Below, in pieces: positions 1 through 7,163 of a stretch of 11,781 nt of DNA (the stretch's first letter is position 1; each line of letters opens with the position of its first letter). Below the pieces are notes generated by a model that was given only the letters and a program-made list of their open reading frames with translations, ran no database searches and had not been told where the DNA came from. The DNA lies in NCBI GenBank assembly GCA_013694945.1, contig JACDBM010000073.1, forward strand, positions 1-11,781, read 5' to 3'. The translations under genes were made by a program, and so were the position numbers. This stretch comes from Chthoniobacterales bacterium. GTDB taxonomy: Bacteria > Verrucomicrobiota > Verrucomicrobiia > Chthoniobacterales > UBA10450.

Positions 1-1696
1 CAAGTAGCAAGGCCGGGCTGAGCGGCGTGCGCAATTCGTGGGAAAGCGCGGCGAGGAAGTCATCCTTCGCCCGGGTCGCCGCCTCGGCTCGGGCCTTGGC
101 CGCTTCGGCACTCACGCGCGCGGCTTCAGCGGTCTCGAAGAGAGCACGGATGCGGGCTTCACTTTCGCGCAGCGCTGCTTCGTGGCGTTTCTGGTCGTCA
201 ATGTCCGTGTTGGAGCTGATCCACATCATGACGTTGCCTTCGGCGTCCCTCATGGGCGAAGCACGACTGACGTGCCAACGATATTGGCCGTCGAGCTGGA
301 GAAAACGGTGCTCCATGTAGAACGGCTCCTGAGTCGCGACGGAATGCTGCCAGCGCCGAAGGTTTTCCTCCACATCCTCGGGATGGACGAACTGTGTCCA
401 GCCCCAGTCACAAATCTTCTCAGGGGAGAGGCCGATATATTTCGTCCATTCTCCATTGAAGTAATCCATTTCCCCATTAGCCCTGGCGGTGAAGATTTTT
501 TGCGGCATCGATTCGGCCAGGAAACGAAAACGCTCGCTCGCTTCCCGCGCCGCTTCCTCTGCCTGCCTGCGTTCCGTGATGTCCGTCAGCGCGCCGGGGA
601 GGCGCGCCGGTTTTCCCGCAGCGTCGTATTCAACCTGGCCGCGCGCGATCACGCATCGCACCTGGCCCTCGGCGTTGCGGACGCGGTATTCGACCCGGTA
701 ATCGCCGCTGGCAAGTGCCTTCGCAGTTGCTGCCTCAACCTGAGGACGATCTTCGGGAAGAATGGCCGCCAAATAGGTTTCCACCGGCAATCCACGATGA
801 GCGTCGTCAGGGTTCAGGTTGAAAGTTCGAGCGAGGGCGGGATTCGCGGTGATGGAATTGGTCCCGAGGTCCCAATTCCAGGTGCCAACCGCGCCGGCGG
901 AGATGGCGGATTGCAGTTGCGCTTGCGCATCCCGTAAGGATTCTTCGGCGCGCTTGCGCTCGGTAATGTCGATGAAGGTAACAATCGCGCCGCGCAACTC
1001 GCCGTCGCGCCAGACCGGATAAGACCAATATTCGACCGGGAAGCTCTTGCCTTTGATGGGGAAAAAGCGTTCGTCATCTACATGCGTGGCCTCGCCAGTC
1101 TGCGCACTGCGGTAGATGGGGCACTGCTCTTTGGGGTAGGGAGAACCATCAGGACGCGAATGGTGGATGACTCCGTGCAGCTGCCGACCGATCACCTCCT
1201 CCGCGCTCGTAAAGCCAAGCATACGAAGGAAGGCCGCGTTGCAGAGGGTGGTCGCGCCGTTTTGGTCGATGCCATAGAAACCCTCCGCCGTGGAATCGAG
1301 CAGCAACCGAAGATAATTCTCGCTTTCGCTCTGGGCGGCGTGAGCGCGTTCCAATGCCGCCGTGCGTTCCACCACCTTCCGCTCCAATTCCAGGGCGTGG
1401 CGCTTTTGCTGCAAGGCATAACGGATCGATCGCTCGAGAACAATCGTGTCGAGTTCTGTTTTGACTAGATAAATCAGCCGCGCCCGCCTCCAGCGCCTGC
1501 AACGCCAAGTCGCGGTCTCCCTGTCCCGTAAGAAGAATGATCGGCGCCTTGCAGCCGCGACGGAGGCCCTCTCGCAAGAGCGTGAGCCATCGTCTTTGCC
1601 CAGCCGGTAGTCGAGCAGAGGGATCAGGGCCAACAAACCGGCCTGCCTGCGCCTTAATACGCGGACAAGTTGAACGAGCGCGAGGAGAATTTCCAT
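1..1696 (-). CDS. Hybrid sensor histidine kinase (partial receiver, three PAS domains, HisKA), 3' end cut by window edge
   Basis: Two-component sensor kinase, probably cytoplasmic since no membrane segment is visible. Read from ATG 1696, the frame is open for 565 codons to the left edge. In order: the second half of a receiver domain with the phospho-acceptor Asp at about residue 29 (LLDYRLGKDDG); PAS 1 (about 125-240, ending FIDITERKRAEE); PAS 2 (about 257-378, ending ALTDITERRQAEE); PAS 3 (about 385-500, with HPEDVEENLRRW and ending SNTDIDDQKRHE); an Ala/Glu-rich coiled coil; and the H-box ALSHELRTP with His at about 553 (codon 38-40). The ATPase domain lies outside the window. Residues about 38-75 are out of frame with the family (see the 1471-1586 entry). 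The receiver's N-terminal half with its acidic pair is not recognisable, and a stop codon directly precedes the ATG, so the start is uncertain. The gene may be decaying or carry sequence errors. The PAS and HisKA assignment is firm. Confidence 0.85.
   Translation of the reverse strand, partial: MEILLALVQLVRVLRRRQAGLLALIPLLDYRLGKDDGSRSCERASVAAARRRSFFLRDRETATWRCRRWRRARLIYLVKTELDTIVLERSIRYALQQKRHALELERKVVERTAALERAHAAQSESENYLRLLLDSTAEGFYGIDQNGATTLCNAAFLRMLGFTSAEEVIGRQLHGVIHHSRPDGSPYPKEQCPIYRSAQTGEATHVDDERFFPIKGKSFPVEYWSYPVWRDGELRGAIVTFIDITERKRAEESLRDAQAQLQSAISAGAVGTWNWDLGTNSITANPALARTFNLNPDDAHRGLPVETYLAAILPEDRPQVEAATAKALASGDYRVEYRVRNAEGQVRCVIARGQVEYDAAGKPARLPGALTDITERRQAEEAAREASERFRFLAESMPQKIFTARANGEMDYFNGEWTKYIGLSPEKICDWGWTQFVHPEDVEENLRRWQHSVATQEPFYMEHRFLQLDGQYRWHVSRASPMRDAEGNVMMWISSNTDIDDQKRHEAALRESEARIRALFETAEAARVSAEAAKARAEAATRAKDDFLAALSHELRTPLSPALLL
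1471..1586 (-). other. Compensating frameshift pair inside the receiver domain
   Basis: Upstream of about 1586 the minus strand reads LLDYRLGKDDG in one frame. From there to about 1471 the typical receiver sequence (TLLREGLRRGC, then PIILLTGQGDRDLALQALEA) is in a second frame. After the AAA at 1471-1473 the expected YLVKTELDTIV resumes in the first frame. The simplest explanation is one base lost near 1584-1588 and one extra T (A on the plus strand) at 1471-1473. The two shifts cancel and no stop arises, so the literal translation replaces about 38 residues with an Arg/Ala-rich string. Either two indel errors or two real mutations would produce this. Confidence 0.8.
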
Positions 1697-1775
1697 TCAG
1701 GTTGTCGCGCGCCGACGAACAGACCGTGCGGCGGGCCTTGCGCAAAAATCGGGAACGGGCGCCTGCGAACGACCT

Positions 1776-1804
1776 TTGCCTTCGGCAGCTCGGGCGCATA
1801 TAAA
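1776..1804 (+). promoter_or_regulatory. Predicted sigma-70-type promoter of the nitroreductase gene
   Basis: A -35-like TTGCCT (1776-1781) and a -10-like TATAAA (1799-1804) are separated by 17 bases. Transcription would begin about six bases after the -10 box, at or beside the ATG at 1811. This implies a leaderless mRNA, in keeping with the lack of a Shine-Dalgarno sequence before that ATG. Prediction from consensus only. Confidence 0.5.
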
Positions 1805-1810
1805 ATAGCG

Positions 1811-2494
1811 ATGCACCGCGCCCGGCTTGTGCCTCCTCCGGAAATTGAGCATCGATCTGACAACGAAATCTTGCATCGCGCGCGCGAATTTTATGAAGCG
1901 ATGCAACGGCGCCGGACCATTCGAGATTTCTCCAGCCGCGCCGTCGCGCGCGAAGTCATCGAGTATTGCATCGCCGCCGCCGGGTCGGCTCCGAATGGAG
2001 CGAACCTGCAACCGTGGCATTTTGTAGCGGTGAGCGATCCTGCGGTAAAGCGCGAGATTCGAGTCGCGGCCGAGGCGGAAGAGAAAGAATTCTATGAAAA
2101 GCGGGCGCCGGCGGCCTGGTTGGAAGCGCTCGCTCCGCTGGGGACCGACTCTCGAAAGCCGTTCCTGGAAGTTGCGCCATGGCTCATTGCCGTCTTCGCG
2201 CAGCCGTTTCGAATTTTGCCTGACGGCACCCGTTCGAAAACATACTACGCGATCGAGTCAGTGGGCATTGCGACCGGTTTGCTGGTGACAGCGGTGCACA
2301 CGTGCGGCCTAACCGCATTGACTCACACGCCGAGTCCGATGGGTTTCCTGAACCGAATCCTCGGCCGCCCTGCGCACGAGAAACCGTTCGTCCTTCTGGT
2401 GGTAGGTCATCCCGCGGAGCACGCCCTCGTTCCTGACATCACCCGCAAGCCGCTCCAAGAGATCAGCTCCTTTCTGACGGGCGCGAGCGAATGA
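1811..2494 (+). CDS. Nitroreductase family FMN-dependent oxidoreductase
   Basis: Predicted cytoplasmic flavoprotein of 227 residues, about the usual size for a nitroreductase subfamily related to iodotyrosine deiodinase and BluB. The FMN-phosphate-binding motif RRRTIRDFS (residues 33-41) is followed by SAPNGANLQPWHF (59-71), a substrate-lid segment EKEFYEKRAPAAWLEALAPLGT (split here as EKEFYEKRAP, 91-100, and AAWLEALAPLGT, 101-112), SVGIATGLL (150-158) and THTPSPMGFLN (171-181), the conserved flavin-side loop. These proteins normally act as dimers using NAD(P)H; the substrate cannot be told from sequence. The frame is open back to 1670, but homology begins just after the ATG at 1811 (EIEHRSDNEILHRAREFYE resembles family N-termini), and a promoter sits immediately upstream. 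It is divergent from the sensor kinase and convergent with the mannosyltransferase-like gene, so it is probably monocistronic. Confidence 0.88.
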   Translation: MHRARLVPPPEIEHRSDNEILHRAREFYEAMQRRRTIRDFSSRAVAREVIEYCIAAAGSAPNGANLQPWHFVAVSDPAVKREIRVAAEAEEKEFYEKRAPAAWLEALAPLGTDSRKPFLEVAPWLIAVFAQPFRILPDGTRSKTYYAIESVGIATGLLVTAVHTCGLTALTHTPSPMGFLNRILGRPAHEKPFVLLVVGHPAEHALVPDITRKPLQEISSFLTGASE

Positions 2495-2505
2495 TCTCGC
2501 GCCTG
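2478..2505. terminator. Hairpin between convergent genes, possible bidirectional terminator
   Basis: A perfect 8-base inverted repeat, GGCGCGAG (2480-2487) and CTCGCGCC (2496-2503), encloses an 8-base loop. A G-T and a C-G pair extend it outward to 2478 and 2505. The loop contains the nitroreductase stop codon (2492-2494). On the plus strand only a short TTT follows (2508-2510); on the minus strand no T-run follows. It lies 18 bases past the stop of the opposing gene, so it could serve both transcripts, though neither side is a textbook Rho-independent terminator. Confidence 0.5.
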
Positions 2506-2522
2506 AGTTTAGACGCAGTGGC

Positions 2523-3851
2523 TTAGCTAGCCTCGATCGCAGGGCGAGAGTCTCTCCGGTTGACGAAGAAGAGCGCCGCGACAAGCGGAGGCACAATGAT
2601 TATGGCGCGCATCCAGAGTTCGGAATGCCAGGGGAGACTGAAGAGGCGTTCATTCCAGAAAAGGAAATAGGCGAAGAGCGTGACGGAAAGAATCTGCCAC
2701 GGCTGGGCTCGCCGCCAGGCCGCGAGCGGCAGAATCCAGGTGCAATACCATGGATGGAGCACCGGCGTCAGGATCAACGCAATGCCGAGGACCCAGAGCA
2801 TCCCGCGTTTCCAGTTCCGGAAAAAGAGAAGCGAGATGATCAGGACCGCAACGATGACGACGAGATTGTAGTGGTAATTCTTCTGCCGCGGGTTTGGCCA
2901 CAAGGTTTCTTCGATAATCCACCAGAAGAGATCGTTCAGCCGAGTGACATGAGCGAAGCGGCCTAACGAGTCCCAGATGGGGAGCCCCGGCCAGCCGTAA
3001 AACATGCTGAGCGCGGCAGGAATTCCGAGGCTGAGAACTAGGGTTATCACTCGAAGACGGAGCGCGAAGACGCAGAGCGGCAAGAGCAACAGCGGGATCA
3101 GTTTCAAAGAGATCGCGGCGCCGAAGAGCGCGGCCGCAGCCAGGGCGGAGAGCCACTTCTCGCGCGAGCTTTGCGCATTCTCGTGTCTCACGAGAAAAAC
3201 AATCCCGGCGACCATTGGCATTACCATAAGGCTGTCGAAATGCGCGCCCCCCGCGAAGCAGTAGACAACGAGCGGATTCCAGGCATACCACGCGGCGCCG
3301 GCGTAGCGCGAAGCGTGCGGCACTAGGCGGAGAAGAAGGCCGGCAGTCGCAAGATCGGCCGCTGCGAAGAGCAATTTATAGAGCAGGGGATCAGACGTAA
3401 TCCGGCTGAGCAGATTGAAAAGAAGCTCTGCTCCGGGTGGATAGATGGCGCGGAAATCCCGGTGATTGATCTTGTACCAAAAGGGAAAATCCTGGCGCAG
3501 CTCTTCGAGCGCAGGGTCATCGGGCGCATGCAGGTAAGGATTAAATCCCGCGCGCTGAATTTTCCCCTCCCACTGATAACGCCAAAAATCGTCTCCGGGT
3601 TCGAGCGGCAAGACTACAAGACGCAAAAGAATGGCGACGCCCCAGAAAAGCAGCGCTTGTTTATTCGGCCGCAGCCAAGTGGGCCACTGCCCGGCTGCGA
3701 AGAGAAATGCAATGCCGCCGGCGATCCCCGCGGCGACGAATCGGACCGGCATTTCCTGCAGCGTCCAATCGTCAAAGAGATTGAGTGCGGTGCAAAACCC
3801 GATCTCCAGCGCCAGGGCAAAAGAGAATCGCAGAAGGTGGAGACCGCGCAT
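2523..3851 (-). CDS. GT-C type polytopic glycosyltransferase, mannosyltransferase-like
   Basis: Predicted integral membrane protein of 442 residues with about ten hydrophobic segments (for example 36-52, 66-82, 210-221, 236-262, 266-283, 328-344, 350-364, 385-399, 414-430). A luminal or periplasmic-type loop carries GDDFWRYQWEGK (86-97), AGFNPYLHAPDDP (101-113) and AIYPPGAELLF (135-145); HPWYCTWILPL occurs at 366-376. This pattern is known from polyprenol-phosphate-sugar-dependent mannosyltransferases (GT87/DUF2029-like, GT-C fold), where the acidic residues of the first loop (here D87/D88) are catalytic. The donor is probably a polyprenyl-phosphate hexose; the acceptor is unknown. ATG 3851 was chosen because homology starts there, 25 bases after the stop of the preceding gene. 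The frame is open to 4025, but that extension overlaps the upstream gene and looks non-coding. No strong ribosome-binding site is visible, so translational coupling is possible. Confidence 0.82.
   Translation of the reverse strand: MRGLHLLRFSFALALEIGFCTALNLFDDWTLQEMPVRFVAAGIAGGIAFLFAAGQWPTWLRPNKQALLFWGVAILLRLVVLPLEPGDDFWRYQWEGKIQRAGFNPYLHAPDDPALEELRQDFPFWYKINHRDFRAIYPPGAELLFNLLSRITSDPLLYKLLFAAADLATAGLLLRLVPHASRYAGAAWYAWNPLVVYCFAGGAHFDSLMVMPMVAGIVFLVRHENAQSSREKWLSALAAAALFGAAISLKLIPLLLLPLCVFALRLRVITLVLSLGIPAALSMFYGWPGLPIWDSLGRFAHVTRLNDLFWWIIEETLWPNPRQKNYHYNLVVIVAVLIISLLFFRNWKRGMLWVLGIALILTPVLHPWYCTWILPLAAWRRAQPWQILSVTLFAYFLFWNERLFSLPWHSELWMRAIIIVPPLVAALFFVNRRDSRPAIEAS
2961..2970 (-). repeat. 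Dispersed octamer CGTTAGGC (one of five copies)
   Basis: The minus strand here reads CTCGTTAGGC. The octamer CGTTAGGC also occurs on the minus strand at 5458-5465, 10027-10034 and 11626-11633, and on the plus strand at 10837-10844. The full 10-mer is present at 2961-2970, 10027-10036 and 10835-10844. All copies lie inside genes, but in different reading frames (giving S-L-G, V-R, T-L-G or, read antisense, P-N-E), so protein conservation does not explain them. Function unknown. Confidence 0.6.
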
Positions 3852-3876
3852 CTGTGCTGTCCGGGAAAGCAGGCGG

Positions 3877-6441
3877 CTAGCTAGCTTCCATGAACGCCGG
3901 GACGTCTTCTCCCGCAGGCTGCCGGACGACGCCAGACTTGCCAATCCGCTGGAGACCGCAGCGATAGGCCGCGACCTCGACGAGCTCCACAACCCGCCGT
4001 CGCAATTTGCGCATGCGAACGCCAAGAAAAATAACGAAGAGAAGGTACGGCAGGAAGACCCAAAGCTGAGCTTTCGTGGCGTTAAGCTGATGGTAAATGA
4101 GCAGCGTCAAGACCACGAGATTGATGACGACGGTTGTGGCGACGAAGCGATGCCGCAAGCGGACACGGGTCAGGCATTTCGCGCCTCCGTGATACTCGGT
4201 CACGGTCGCCAGCATCATACTCCACCAGAAGTTCCCGTAGATATGCACATCCCAGTCATTCCAGCCTGTGTCAGTCGAGTAACGCCACCCTTCCTCGTCG
4301 AGCAGAGCAATCGTGGAAGCGAGCAACTGATGGCGATCCTTTCCCTCCTCGCTCCAGTAGCTGCGTCGCGCGAGTGAGCCGCTGAAATGCGTGCCCGCAG
4401 GAGGAAACTCCGGGGCGGCAATTACGGCTCGCGGTGTTCGTTTGAACTGTAGCCAGGTAAAGTAACGAGCCCAGCCCCGAACGAGCGGTTGCGTGAAGGC
4501 AAGGAACATCACGAGTAAACGCGCGGGGATTGTGTCGAATTTTGGCTCGATGCGAGCGTGCAACATGTAGGAGATCGCGACGCAAAGCGTCCCGCCGAAC
4601 ATCAAATACGGAACGATGCGGACTTCGGGCAGGAAGATGCCGAGCCCGAAGAGAAAAACGGTGAGAGCGAACCATTCGACGCTGCTGAGATAGCCCGCGA
4701 TCTCTGATTGCGGAGTGGGGTAGATGGATTGGAAGAGGCCTTCGCCAAAGGTGCCGTGATAAACGATCGGTCGATTGATAAACCAACTGAAGCGGGGCGC
4801 GCCATAGATTTGGCCGCGCCACTTGGCGGTTCCGGTTGGGCCAAAGAAAATCAGATGCTTGAAGCGCAGCATTGATTCCGCTTCGCCGTAACCCTCCTGT
4901 TGCTTTTGAAAAGCTTCGAGAGTGAAGCGACGATGATGCCAGACGATCGCCGTGGGACTGAATGCAATCTCGTGGCCGGCCTGCTGGATGCGCCAGCAGA
5001 AATCTACGTCATCGCCGGCCTTGCGATACTCTACGTCGAAGCCACCGGCGTTTTCGAAGGCCCAGCGATACCACGCCATATTACAACCGGGAATGTGTTC
5101 CGCGACGGTGTCGGTAAGCAGGACGTGACTCGGCCCTCCGGGCGCGGCGGCGACGCAGGCTTGGATCCAGTTCTGCGCCGGGGGAGAAACGTTCGGACCG
5201 CCGACCCCGGCATAGTCACCGCTCAGCAGAGTGCCAATGAGGTAATAAAGCCAATCGACGTCTGCCATGCAGTCGGAATCGGTATAGGCGAAGATCTCCC
5301 CTTGAGCGGCGGCTGCACCAGTATTGCGGGCGTGGCTCAGGCCGTGATTTTCCTGGCGGAGAAAACGGACGTGAGGAAACCGCGAGGCGATCTCAGGGGT
5401 GTTATCGGTCGAGCCGTCGTCGACCAGAATGACTTCAAAGGATGGGTAATCGATTTTGCCTAACGACTCCAAGCACGCTGCCAGGGTTGGCGCGCCATTG
5501 TGCGCACAGACGATGACCGAAACCATCGGTGTTCTTGGCAACGGCGGGCGCGGCAAGGTGGCATTGCGCTGACCAAGCTTTTCGCGCAAAGTCGCGAACA
5601 CCTTCTTCGGGACGCGTTCGCGAGTAACGAGGCCAAATGCCCAATTGGTGATTTCCTGCTCACCGGTAAACCATTCATCTGTCCAGGAGAAGAAGATGGT
5701 GCCGGCCAGGCCGCATTTTACGACCGAGTCGACGTGCCATCCGAGCATCGTCGCCTGTTCGTCTTCGCCATGGCGGATCGTGTCGATGCCGAACTCGCCG
5801 AGGATCAGAGGTCGCTCTTCCGCGAGGTTCTGCAGCCGGAGGAGATAGCGCTCAAAATCCTGCTGGTTGTGCAGGTAGACGTTGAAGCAAAGGAAATCAA
5901 CGTTCTGGGGGAGAAGGAACTCGGTCGGGGGGTAGCTCGCATAAGAGAAGAGAACGCCCGGGTTCTCGGCGCGCGCGACTCGGATCAAGTGCTCGAGGAA
6001 TTCCGTGACGCGCCTCACGCCGAGCCAGCGCACCATCGTGCTCGAAATCTCATTTCCAACCAGATATCCGAAGACCGCCGGATGGCCCTTGTGCTCTCTG
6101 ACGGCGGCGCGAATGGAGTCCACGATCCCGTCTCGCGCGCTCTTGCGCCGGAGAAACTCCACGTGTTTGGCCCATGGTAAAGTGATCAAAACCCGAAAGC
6201 CCGCAGCCGCGCATTGATCGAGAAACCAAGGCGGAGGCGCGTGGTAGATGCGCAATAGATTCAGACCTGCCTCGCGCATTTGCGCGAGGTCCCGGTCCAG
6301 TCGTTCCGGGGACCCGAGATAATGACTGTCTGCCTCGGGTTTGAATGGCCCGTAGGTGACTCCCTTGACGAAGAACTTGCGATCGCCTTCGAAAAAGAAT
6401 TTTGCGACAGCCCGGACCGGACCCGGCGAATGGGAACTCAC
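3877..6441 (-). CDS. Glycoside hydrolase (TIM barrel) fused to membrane GT2 glycosyltransferase
   Basis: 854 residues, GTG start at 6441 with AGGGA about nine bases upstream. Residues about 20-290 form a GH2/GH5-like TIM barrel: KGVTYGPF (26-33), NLLRIYHAPP (61-70), GNEISS with likely acid/base E131, and GEFGID with likely nucleophile E216. Residues about 305-540 form a family 2 glycosyltransferase: VSVIVCAHNG (307-316), VDDGSTDN (340-347), TDSD (387-390) and DDVDFCWR (477-484). Hydrophobic segments near 588-606, 608-626, 640-655, 767-785 and 790-808 flank a conserved-looking region (about 715-760) of unknown role. No N-terminal signal peptide or membrane segment precedes the hydrolase, so both catalytic domains should be cytoplasmic. 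It sits between the sigma factor (42 bases upstream) and the GT-C gene (25 bases downstream), suggesting polymer synthesis coupled to trimming or quality control. That role is inferred; both domain calls are firm. Confidence 0.87.
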   Translation of the reverse strand: MSSHSPGPVRAVAKFFFEGDRKFFVKGVTYGPFKPEADSHYLGSPERLDRDLAQMREAGLNLLRIYHAPPPWFLDQCAAAGFRVLITLPWAKHVEFLRRKSARDGIVDSIRAAVREHKGHPAVFGYLVGNEISSTMVRWLGVRRVTEFLEHLIRVARAENPGVLFSYASYPPTEFLLPQNVDFLCFNVYLHNQQDFERYLLRLQNLAEERPLILGEFGIDTIRHGEDEQATMLGWHVDSVVKCGLAGTIFFSWTDEWFTGEQEITNWAFGLVTRERVPKKVFATLREKLGQRNATLPRPPLPRTPMVSVIVCAHNGAPTLAACLESLGKIDYPSFEVILVDDGSTDNTPEIASRFPHVRFLRQENHGLSHARNTGAAAAQGEIFAYTDSDCMADVDWLYYLIGTLLSGDYAGVGGPNVSPPAQNWIQACVAAAPGGPSHVLLTDTVAEHIPGCNMAWYRWAFENAGGFDVEYRKAGDDVDFCWRIQQAGHEIAFSPTAIVWHHRRFTLEAFQKQQEGYGEAESMLRFKHLIFFGPTGTAKWRGQIYGAPRFSWFINRPIVYHGTFGEGLFQSIYPTPQSEIAGYLSSVEWFALTVFLFGLGIFLPEVRIVPYLMFGGTLCVAISYMLHARIEPKFDTIPARLLVMFLAFTQPLVRGWARYFTWLQFKRTPRAVIAAPEFPPAGTHFSGSLARRSYWSEEGKDRHQLLASTIALLDEEGWRYSTDTGWNDWDVHIYGNFWWSMMLATVTEYHGGAKCLTRVRLRHRFVATTVVINLVVLTLLIYHQLNATKAQLWVFLPYLLFVIFLGVRMRKLRRRVVELVEVAAYRCGLQRIGKSGVVRQPAGEDVPAFMEAS

Positions 6442-6483
6442 AGCGGAGTTCCCTAGACCAAGGCCACGGGCGAAGCAAAGGTT

Positions 6484-7086
6484 TTACCGGGGCACAACCC
6501 CCATGCACAACTTAGGGCCGATGATTTGGCGGAGCTTCATCATGCCGCGGCGAATGCGCGCTTTCACTGTCCCAAGCGGCTGATCCAGTTTCCGGGCGAT
6601 CTCCTGTTGCGTCAGGCCGCTGAAGAAGGCGAGCTCGATTGCCCGCCGCTGGTCGTCGGAAAGCTCAATGACTGCGCTGCGGACGATGGCATTCGTTTCA
6701 TGCGCAGACGCTTCATCGGAGGAATCATTCTCCACGATGCGATCCCAGATATGGGCCTCCTGCTCGATCTCGTCGTGGAGGCGGTTGCGGCGTTGCACTC
6801 GCCGCAGCCGATCGATGGCTTTATTCCGCGTTAGCGTCATCGCCCAGGTGAGTGGTTTACCGCGGCGCACATCGTAGATCGAGGCTTTCTCCCAGATCTG
6901 GACGAAGGCTTCTTGCACCACCTCTTCGGCGTCTTTGGCGTTGTTCAGGACACGAAATGCGGTGGCGAGGAGTATCCCGGAATAGCGCCGATGGAGTTCA
7001 TGGAGGCTGTTGTGATCCCCGATCGCGGCGCGGCGGAAAAGCTCAACATCATTCAAATTCAGATCAGATGAAACGCACGTGAACAT
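6484..7086 (-). CDS. ECF-type RNA polymerase sigma factor
   Basis: 200 residues from ATG 7086. Region 2 spans about 13-95: ELFRRAAIGDHNSLHELH, the core-binding segment DAEEVVQEAFVQIW (52-65), and PLTWAMTLTRNKAIDRLRR (78-96) for -10 recognition. Region 4 spans about 138-190, with LSDDQRRAIELAFFSGLTQ and the helix-turn-helix EIARKLDQPLGTVKARIRRG (162-181). The length is normal for an extracytoplasmic-function sigma factor, closest in style to the RpoE/SigK groups. The frame is open upstream to 7302, but that extension overlaps hemL and the AT-rich promoter region, and homology begins near the chosen ATG. No anti-sigma gene is adjacent: the next gene in the operon is the hydrolase/transferase fusion. 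That suggests this sigma factor controls envelope polysaccharide genes, possibly itself included (inference). Confidence 0.93.
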   Translation of the reverse strand: MFTCVSSDLNLNDVELFRRAAIGDHNSLHELHRRYSGILLATAFRVLNNAKDAEEVVQEAFVQIWEKASIYDVRRGKPLTWAMTLTRNKAIDRLRRVQRRNRLHDEIEQEAHIWDRIVENDSSDEASAHETNAIVRSAVIELSDDQRRAIELAFFSGLTQQEIARKLDQPLGTVKARIRRGMMKLRQIIGPKLCMGVVPR

Positions 7087-7108
7087 ATGGTGATATATTA
7101 TTAGACGA

Positions 7109-7136
7109 AATATAGACACCACTGGATGCCCTGCAA
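7109..7136 (-). promoter_or_regulatory. Predicted promoter of the sigma factor operon
   Basis: In the AT-rich gap between hemL and the sigma gene the minus strand has TTGCAG (7136-7131) and, 16 bases on, TATATT (7114-7109, five of six matches to the -10 consensus). The leader to ATG 7086 would be about 15-20 bases. The -35 match is weak, and read-through from hemL, whose stop is 77 bases upstream, remains possible since no terminator is visible there. Confidence 0.4.
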
Positions 7137-7163
7137 TTACTTTTTCTTCTGGCAAGACGGCCC

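Noticed and set aside
38..937. 300-codon open frame on the plus strand
   Set aside because: It lies antisense to three clear PAS domains on the minus strand, and its translation has no family resemblance. GC-rich coding often leaves the opposite frame open.
1670..1810. 47-residue N-terminal extension of the nitroreductase
   Set aside because: The extension is Cys/Arg-rich, lacks family similarity, runs through the predicted promoter and overlaps the opposite-strand kinase start.
2523..3889. Shared GCTAGCTA at the ends of both glycosyltransferase genes
   Set aside because: Both proteins end in E-A-S before the stop, but the match is only eight bases with no flanking similarity, so chance is adequate.
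4900..6180. Two long plus-strand frames (4900-5463 and 5500-6180)
   Set aside because: Both are antisense shadows of the hydrolase/GT2 gene, whose motifs on the minus strand are unmistakable.
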